Below, piece after piece: positions 58,935 through 64,000 of a stretch of 64,000 nucleotides of DNA; position 1 is the stretch's first letter; each line of letters starts with the position of its first letter. The notes below the pieces were generated by a model, which did not search any database, had not been told where the DNA came from, and saw only the letters and a program-made list of their open reading frames with translations. Source of the DNA: Serratia marcescens (lineage in GTDB: Bacteria > Pseudomonadota > Gammaproteobacteria > Enterobacterales > Enterobacteriaceae); NCBI RefSeq assembly GCF_029846115.1, contig NZ_JARVZZ010000001.1, forward strand, positions 4,340,001 through 4,404,000. Direction: 5' to 3'. A program made the position numbers and the translations under genes.

Positions 58935-59952
58935 GTTGTTTTCTCCGCAGTAAAAACGCCTGTGCTTCACGCACCATGATCATTAACGCCAGCCACAGCC
59001 CGAAAGTGCCGACGATCGCCAGCAAGCCATCGGTACCAAGCGGCAGGCTATAGGGGGAATAAGACGCGTTGTATTTCGGGATGGTTTGCACCTCGATCAA
59101 CAGCGTCCAGCGCATCAGCCAGCTCAGCCCCAGCGCGCCTGCCACCAGCAGCGGCGCGCCGCCGCGCGGTAAACGTCGATAGGCAGCCCAAGCGGCGCAC
59201 GCCAGCGCCAGCCCCCACAGTGCGATCCATCCCGCGGCATACCGGCGCGCCGTCGCCTGCGTCTGCAGCCAGTGGCGTACCGCCGAGCCGGATAACGTAT
59301 CGCCGCACACCCACAGCAGGATCGCCCCGCCAAGCAGCAGCAACGTCAACAGCATCCCGCGCGCCAGTGGCGCTTGCAGGCCGGGCCGTTCGCGCAATGT
59401 CAGCAGCAGCAAGGCCAAGAGCGCCTGCAGCGCGCTGAGGAACATCACGATCGGAAATGCGTAGCTGAACCAGATTGGGCGGGCGCGCACGACGGAAACC
59501 TCACGCCCGGTGTACAACAGCAGGCCGATAGCCACCAGCGCGCAGGCAGGCGCGATCCCACGCAGCAGCGCCACTCGCCTGCCCGTCAGCCGTGTAAATT
59601 CGATCGCGAGAAACCACAGGCCGATCAGCAGGGTAAACAGCGGCAAGAACAGCGCACCCCACGGCATCCACGACCAGGGCGTCGGGTAGGCGTAGAAATG
59701 CCAAAAGCGAGCGGTTTGATGCAGGTCGGCGGTCAGCGCCAGCGGCGCGGTGATGGCGCACGTCAGCCCGATAAACAGCGCCGTGCGCTCCAAATGTGCG
59801 GCGTTGTCTCCACCGCGCCAGCGCCACACGCAGGCCAGCAGCGCGGCGCAGGCGGCAATGCCGATAAAGAAGAAATATTGTACGGCCCACGGCAGCCAGC
59901 TCACCGCCTGCGGCTGGCTCAGAACTTCTGCGATCATCAGTTGGCGGCTCAT
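58927..59952 (-). CDS. ttrC: Tetrathionate reductase membrane subunit TtrC
   Basis: The 341-residue NrfD-family membrane protein has about nine helices and would oxidise menaquinol and pass electrons to TtrB. It begins MSRQLMIAEVLSQPQAVSWL and contains LTADLHQTARFWHFYAYPTP. The start overlaps the ttrB stop in ATGA, with GGGAGG upstream inside ttrB. Confidence 0.93.
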   Translation of the reverse strand: MSRQLMIAEVLSQPQAVSWLPWAVQYFFFIGIAACAALLACVWRWRGGDNAAHLERTALFIGLTCAITAPLALTADLHQTARFWHFYAYPTPWSWMPWGALFLPLFTLLIGLWFLAIEFTRLTGRRVALLRGIAPACALVAIGLLLYTGREVSVVRARPIWFSYAFPIVMFLSALQALLALLLLTLRERPGLQAPLARGMLLTLLLLGGAILLWVCGDTLSGSAVRHWLQTQATARRYAAGWIALWGLALACAAWAAYRRLPRGGAPLLVAGALGLSWLMRWTLLIEVQTIPKYNASYSPYSLPLGTDGLLAIVGTFGLWLALMIMVREAQAFLLRRKQHG

Positions 59953-60686
59953 CGTCCCTCCCCCCATAAAGCGACCTGCGCCCGCCCCGGCAGCGGCGTG
60001 ACGAAGGCGTCATCCAGCCCCAGATAAAACACATGGGGCGCAGTTTGGTTCTCCGGCTTGAGGACTTTGATCTCGGCCTCGTGGCGCCGCAGCAGCTTGC
60101 TCAACGTACTGTGCGGATCGCGCATATCGCCGATGATCCGCGCCCCGCCCACGCACGACTCCACGCACGCCGGCAACAGTCCCGCCTCCAGCCGGTGCAC
60201 GCAGAAGGTACATTTGTCCGCCGTTTGGGTAGCGTGATTGATAAAACGGGCATCGTACGGACAGGCCTGCACGCAATAGGCGCACCCCACGCAGCGTTTG
60301 TTGTCGATCACCACGATCCCGTCCTCGCGCTGGAAGGTGGCCTGTACCGGGCATACCGGCACGCAGGGCGGGTTGTCGCAGTGGTTGCACAGCCTGGGCA
60401 GCAGCACGTTGGTCGCCACCTCTTCGCCTTCGAGGCTGACCTGGTACTGGTTTACCGTCGTGCGGAACTCGCCGTGCGGCGTCTGGTTTTCAATGGCGCA
60501 GCTCACGGTACAGGCCTGGCACCCGACGCAGCGCCGCAGATCGATCAGCATCGCGTAACGGCGGCTCGCATCTCCCTCGCGCCGCGTCGGTGCTAACGTC
60601 AGCCCGGCCTCCGCCACGGGGATCAGCGAAGCCCCCGCCGTCAACACGCCCAGCCGCTGCAAAAACTGCCGTTTACCGAAATCCAT
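59949..60686 (-). CDS. ttrB: Tetrathionate reductase iron-sulfur subunit TtrB
   Basis: The 245-residue electron-transfer subunit has four ferredoxin-type cysteine groups (CVGCQACTVSC, CNHCDNPPCVPVC, CVGCAYCVQAC, CTFC...CVESC) for four 4Fe-4S clusters. The N terminus FGKRQFLQRLGVLTAGASL is a Tat-like export signal with only one of the twin arginines strictly kept, as in Salmonella TtrB. The start at 60686 has GGGAGAGG upstream. It heads the ttrBCA operon, divergent from ttrS. Confidence 0.95.
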   Translation of the reverse strand: MDFGKRQFLQRLGVLTAGASLIPVAEAGLTLAPTRREGDASRRYAMLIDLRRCVGCQACTVSCAIENQTPHGEFRTTVNQYQVSLEGEEVATNVLLPRLCNHCDNPPCVPVCPVQATFQREDGIVVIDNKRCVGCAYCVQACPYDARFINHATQTADKCTFCVHRLEAGLLPACVESCVGGARIIGDMRDPHSTLSKLLRRHEAEIKVLKPENQTAPHVFYLGLDDAFVTPLPGRAQVALWGEGR

Positions 60687-60761
60687 GCGCCTCTCCCACG
60701 TCCTGGGCATCACCCCGATCACGCTATTGATGCCCGTTAGATGAATAAACAATGTCGATGA

Positions 60762-60774
60762 TTTACAGTGTAAA
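60762..60774. promoter_or_regulatory. 13-bp palindrome in the ttrB/ttrS control region
   Basis: TTTACAGTGTAAA is a perfect dyad about 80 bp upstream of ttrB. It is a candidate binding site for TtrR or another regulator; the factor is unknown. Confidence 0.4.
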
Positions 60775-60797
60775 AATGACATTGGGCTCAGCTCTAT

Positions 60798-60811
60798 TGT
60801 GGTTAACCACA
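60798..60811. promoter_or_regulatory. 14-bp palindrome in the ttrB/ttrS control region
   Basis: TGTGGTTAACCACA is a perfect dyad midway between the two divergent genes, another candidate TtrR site. Confidence 0.4.
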
Positions 60812-60825
60812 TACCGAACCTAACG

Positions 60826-60839
60826 TTGATCTAAAACAA
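60826..60839. promoter_or_regulatory. FNR-like box in the ttrB/ttrS control region
   Basis: TTGATCTAAAACAA matches the FNR consensus TTGAT-N4-ATCAA at 9 of 10 fixed positions. Salmonella ttrBCA needs FNR for anaerobic expression, so the site is plausible, although it lies nearer to ttrS. Confidence 0.5.
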
Positions 60840-60873
60840 GTGACGGCAGGCAGATTGCCCATCAGGAGGGGCC

Positions 60874-62631
60874 GTGAAGGTCGTGTTATTACTGTTCAGT
60901 CTCGGCTGGGGGATGGCGGCACAGGCGGGCGAGTGGTCGGTCGGCGTGCTGGCGATGCGCGGCGATGCGGCGACCGCGCGTGACTGGCAGCCGCTGATCG
61001 ACAGTCTCAACGGCAGCGTCGGCAGTGAACGCTTCCGCCTGCAGCCGCTCGATCTGGCGCAGATGCGCGAAGCGGTCAATCGGGGCAGCGTGCAGTTCGT
61101 GGTCACTAATCCGGCGCAGTTCGTGCAGTTGAACAGCCACTATCATCTGCGCTGGCTGGCGTCGTTGCGCGCCGCCAACGGCGATCGGGCAACGGGCAAC
61201 ATCATCGGCAGCGTGATTTTGGTGCGGCGCGACAGCGGCATTACGACGCCGCAGGCGCTGATGGGCAAAACGGTGGGCGCCATCGATCCGCAGGCCTTCG
61301 GCGGCTATCTGACCGGTTATAAGGCGCTCAGCGACGCCGGCATACGGCCCGAGCGCGATTTTCACCTGCGCTTTACCGGCTTCCCTGCCGACGCCCTGAT
61401 CTATCTGTTGCGCGAACGCGCCATTCAGGCCGCCATCGTCCCGGTCTGCCTGCTGGAGAAAATGGATAAGGAAGGCCTGATCAATCCGGCGGATTTTCGC
61501 CCGCTGTTGCAACAGGCCACGTCGGTTCCCTGCGTCACCAGCACGCCGCTTTACCCCAACTGGTCGTTCGCCGCCCTGCCCGGTCTGGATAACTCACTGG
61601 TGGATGCGGTGGCAAGAGCCTTGCTGACCGCACCGCCGCAGTCTCCCTTTCAGTGGGGCGCACCGGCCTCGACCAGCGAGGTGGAAGCGCTGCTGCGCGC
61701 CGTCAATCGACACCCGGAACAGCGGCGGCTATGGCTGGATATCAAGAGCTGGCTGATCCAGCATCAGACGGCCGTCGGACTGTCGCTGGCGGTGCTGTCG
61801 CTGTTGATCGTCAACCATATCTGGATCGCGCTGCTGGTACGCCGGCGCGGGCGGCAACTGCTCCATGCCGGAGAGCAACTGCGGCGACAGGAGCAGGCGC
61901 TGGAGAATGCCAGGCAGCTGAACGTGCTGGGGGAAATGGCCTCCGGCTTCGCACACGAGCTCAATCAACCGCTGGCGGCTATTCGCCACTATGCGCAGGG
62001 ATGCCTGATCCAACTGCGTAAAACGGACACCGGGCATCCGCTGCTGGGGCCGCTGGAAAATATCGACCGGCAGGCGCAGCGCGGCGGCGAGACGATTCAT
62101 AACCTGCGCCAGTGGGTGCGGCCCACCGATGAGGCGATAGATCAAACGAGCTGGCGGCCCACTGCGGTAAGCGAAACCGCCGAGCGGGTGTGGATACTGC
62201 TGCGCCTGACGCAGCGCTATCCCGACCTGACGTTGTTCAACAATGTGGTACCTTCGCTGACGCTAACCCTGCCGCCGGCGCTGCTGGAACAGCTGCTGGT
62301 GAACCTGCTGCTGAATGCGGCGCAGGCCGGGGCCAATGCCGTCTGGCTTTCCGCCGCCGCGGGCGAACGGGCGATCGAGTTGCATCTGCAGGACAACGCG
62401 GGAGGCATGACAACGGCCGGGCTGGAACAGGCTTTTCACCCCTTCAACACCACCAAAGCCGGCGGCATGGGGTTGGGGTTAGCCATTTGCCGGCGCCTGG
62501 CCCGCTATGGCGGCGGCGAAATCCGCCTGGCTAATCGCCCGGCCCCCGACAGCCGCAATGGGCTGTGCGTAACGCTGCATTTCATATTGAACGATGAGGA
62601 AAACCATGTCGCTAATTCATCTGGTGGATGA
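60874..62631 (+). CDS. ttrS: Tetrathionate sensor kinase TtrS
   Basis: The 585-residue histidine kinase has a signal sequence, a periplasmic PhnD-like sensor domain (about residues 20-275) and one membrane helix (about 305-325). A HisKA domain follows with the phospho-His in GEMASGFAHELNQPLAAIRH, and an HATPase domain with NLLLNAAQAGAN, DNAGGM and GGMGLGLAICRRL. It senses tetrathionate and phosphorylates TtrR. A GTG start at 60874 is preceded by AGGAGGGG. It overlaps ttrR by 26 bp. Confidence 0.93.
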   Translation: MKVVLLLFSLGWGMAAQAGEWSVGVLAMRGDAATARDWQPLIDSLNGSVGSERFRLQPLDLAQMREAVNRGSVQFVVTNPAQFVQLNSHYHLRWLASLRAANGDRATGNIIGSVILVRRDSGITTPQALMGKTVGAIDPQAFGGYLTGYKALSDAGIRPERDFHLRFTGFPADALIYLLRERAIQAAIVPVCLLEKMDKEGLINPADFRPLLQQATSVPCVTSTPLYPNWSFAALPGLDNSLVDAVARALLTAPPQSPFQWGAPASTSEVEALLRAVNRHPEQRRLWLDIKSWLIQHQTAVGLSLAVLSLLIVNHIWIALLVRRRGRQLLHAGEQLRRQEQALENARQLNVLGEMASGFAHELNQPLAAIRHYAQGCLIQLRKTDTGHPLLGPLENIDRQAQRGGETIHNLRQWVRPTDEAIDQTSWRPTAVSETAERVWILLRLTQRYPDLTLFNNVVPSLTLTLPPALLEQLLVNLLLNAAQAGANAVWLSAAAGERAIELHLQDNAGGMTTAGLEQAFHPFNTTKAGGMGLGLAICRRLARYGGGEIRLANRPAPDSRNGLCVTLHFILNDEENHVANSSGG

Positions 62632-63205
62632 TGACGTCGCCGTCACCGACGCCTGCCATTTTTTGCTGAGCAGCCTCGGCCACAACGTGCACTGCTGGAA
62701 TGACAGCGCCGGCTTTTTGGCGCAGGCCGACCTGTTTCAGACCGGGATCGTCTTGCTGGACATGCGGATGCCGAAGTTCGATGGCCACCAGGTTTACGGG
62801 GAACTGCGCCGCCAGGGCAGCACACTGGCGGTGGTGTTCCTGTCCGGCCATGGCGACGTGCCGATGGCGGTGGAACAGATGAAGCACGGCGCGGTGGATT
62901 TCCTGCAAAAACCGATCGCCGCTGAACCGCTGATCGCCGCCCTCGAACGGGCGCAGCAGGCCTCCGCCGAGGCCTGGCAATGCCATGAAACTTGCGGCCG
63001 CTACCGCACGCTCACGCCGAAAGAACGCGACATCGCGCATCTGGTGGTGCGAGGCATGATGAACAGGGAAATGGCGGAACGGCTGAATATCGCCCTGCGC
63101 ACCGTGGAGGTTCACCGGGCGAAAGTGATGGAGAAAATGCAGGCCGCCAGCCTGGCGGAATTGGTGATTCAGCTGCAGGCTTTACCGCACGCCGCGCACG
63201 AATGA
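62606..63205 (+). CDS. ttrR: Tetrathionate response regulator TtrR
   Basis: The 199-residue response regulator has a receiver domain (about 1-120) with acidic pocket VDDD and phospho-Asp52 in LLDMRMPKFDG, and a LuxR-type helix-turn-helix (about 135-195, LTPKERDIAHLVVRGMMNRE). It activates ttrBCA. The start at 62606 is chosen for GATGAGGA upstream and the canonical SLIHLVDDD beginning. Confidence 0.93.
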   Translation: MSLIHLVDDDVAVTDACHFLLSSLGHNVHCWNDSAGFLAQADLFQTGIVLLDMRMPKFDGHQVYGELRRQGSTLAVVFLSGHGDVPMAVEQMKHGAVDFLQKPIAAEPLIAALERAQQASAEAWQCHETCGRYRTLTPKERDIAHLVVRGMMNREMAERLNIALRTVEVHRAKVMEKMQAASLAELVIQLQALPHAAHE

Positions 63206-63264
63206 ACGCATCGTGCAAAATTCCGCGCCCCCTCTTGCCAACCGACCTTCCTCAGGCCAGAATA

Positions 63265-63280
63265 CTGTACATTAAATCAG
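63265..63280. promoter_or_regulatory. LexA (SOS) box before the dinI-like gene
   Basis: CTGTACATTAAATCAG fits CTGT-N8-ACAG at seven of eight fixed bases and is set in a TACTGTA...CAGTA context. It ends 16 bp before the start codon, so LexA would block transcription until DNA damage. Confidence 0.75.
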
Positions 63281-63296
63281 TATTTACAGGTGAGTC

Positions 63297-63539
63297 ATGT
63301 TTGTAGAATTGGTGTACGACAAACGCAACGTCGCTGGGCTGCCCAACGCCGCCGAGATTATTCGCAACGAGCTGGAAAAACGCGTGCATGCGCTGTTCCC
63401 GGGAGCGGACGTGCGCGTGAAGCCGATGCAGGCCAACGGCCTGAACTCCGACGCCAGCAAAAGCGATCGTGAGAAGTTGAACCGAATGTTGGAAGAGATG
63501 TTCGAAGAAGCGGATCAGTGGCTGGTCACTGAGATTTGA
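63297..63539 (+). CDS. dinI: DinI-family SOS protein
   Basis: The 80-residue acidic protein of the DinI family interacts with RecA filaments and tunes the SOS response. It has the usual beginning MFVELVYDKRNV, the segment NELEKRVHALFPGADVRVKP and the acidic C-terminal helix NRMLEEMFEEADQWL. A LexA box overlaps its promoter. Whether it is the dinI orthologue or a paralogue (TumB/ImpC-like) cannot be told here. Confidence 0.85.
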   Translation: MFVELVYDKRNVAGLPNAAEIIRNELEKRVHALFPGADVRVKPMQANGLNSDASKSDREKLNRMLEEMFEEADQWLVTEI

Positions 63540-63549
63540 ACCCTACCTG

Positions 63550-63579
63550 ATAGCCGGCTCATCCTCCGGCTATATTTCT
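63550..63579 (+). terminator. Terminator after dinI-like gene
   Basis: ATAGCCGG and CCGGCTAT form an 8-bp stem with an 8-nt loop and are followed by ATTTCT. Confidence 0.65.
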
Positions 63580-63697
63580 GCCAGAATAAGCCATCGGCTC
63601 CTTCCCCTCCGTGATGAATGTCCAAGCTCCATGCGGCAGATGAAAGCCCGCCTAATAGGTTAATTTGATCCTCCGGTGTCAGCATGCAGCGCATAAC

Positions 63698-63725
63698 AAA
63701 AAGCCCCAGCATCTCTGCTGGGGCC
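63698..63725 (-). terminator. Terminator of the minus-strand tRNA pair
   Basis: On the minus strand GCCCCAGCA and TGCTGGGGC form a 9-bp stem with a 4-nt loop followed by TTTTTG, just after tRNA-Thr. Confidence 0.85.
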
Positions 63726-63732
63726 TCTGTCA

Positions 63733-63808
<76 letters not shown>

Positions 63809-63814
63809 TGAATT

Positions 63815-63902
63815 TGGCGGAAGGACAGAGATTCGAACTCTGGGAGCTGTTACACTCGACGGTTTTCAAGACCGTTGCCTTAAACCACTCGGCCATCCTT
63901 CC
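63815..63902 (-). tRNA. tRNA-Ser (anticodon TGA)
   Basis: An 88-nt class II cloverleaf with a long variable arm and encoded CCA begins GGAAGGATGGCCGAGTGGTT on the minus strand; anticodon loop CTTGAAA. It lies 6 bp upstream of tRNA-Thr and is surely co-transcribed with it. Confidence 0.95.
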
Positions 63903-64000
63903 AATGGGCGCTGATATTAGCGATACCGTTATGAAATGTCTATCGTTTTCATGCAAAAAAATGGGATTGGCGGCGCAGTTGCCTAAACTTCAGGCCTTAA

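Overview
The window looks like chromosome of a GC-rich member of the Enterobacterales, most likely Serratia or a close relative (inference from protein similarity, codon use and gene order; no database was searched). The backbone follows the Escherichia coli yei-yej order: lysP-yeiE-yeiH-nfo, fruBKA, setB-yeiW, efpL(yeiP), yeiQ, yeiR, lpxT, mepS, pdeN(rtn), yejABEF, yejG, bcr, rsuA, radD(yejH), rplY, yejK, yejL, yejM, then a proline tRNA. Lineage-specific blocks are set into this backbone.

Left part (1-13.9 kb): putrescine uptake and gamma-glutamylation (puuP cut by the window edge, puuA, puuR), a CUT2-type sugar ABC importer with ATPase and permease but no binding protein, and a Fur-type iron-siderophore locus. 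That locus has a TonB receptor and a lipoprotein binding protein on the plus strand, facing a permease and an ATPase on the minus strand. A membrane protein with a degenerate GGDEF domain follows. Middle (14-31 kb): lysine permease and its neighbours, the fructose PTS operon with two Cra boxes, a Nudix gene, a TorC/TorA-type respiratory pair, setB, yeiW and the tryptophan permease gene mtr with a TrpR-like operator. 32-55.5 kb: efpL, a divergent uxuA/yeiQ pair, a solitary pilin-like gene, yeiR, lpxT, mepS, pdeN, the yejABEF peptide importer and the rest of the yej block through yejM. Right end (55.5-64 kb): tRNA-Pro with an RtT-like repeat, tetrathionate reductase ttrBCA with divergent ttrSR, a LexA-controlled dinI-like gene, and tRNA-Thr and tRNA-Ser on the minus strand.

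The most unusual feature is a 766-bp repeat present twice in the same orientation (9797-10562 and 28144-28909). It has no transposase, but its terminal inverted repeats resemble those of the IS4/IS231 group. Copy 2 is flanked by an 11-bp near-perfect target duplication and splits the intrinsic terminator of the TMAO-reductase-like gene. Copy 1 sits against half of another terminator whose other half is missing, which suggests a rearrangement through the element. I interpret the repeat as a mobile-insertion-cassette-like non-autonomous element with a highly structured interior.

Other points of interest are a 3-box MetJ-like array before the orphan sugar importer, a perfect FNR-type palindrome in a 594-bp gene-free stretch, a 28-codon leader frame overlapping pdeN, a mini-pilin, and several unexplained palindromes. 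No CRISPR array, prophage or complete insertion sequence was seen.
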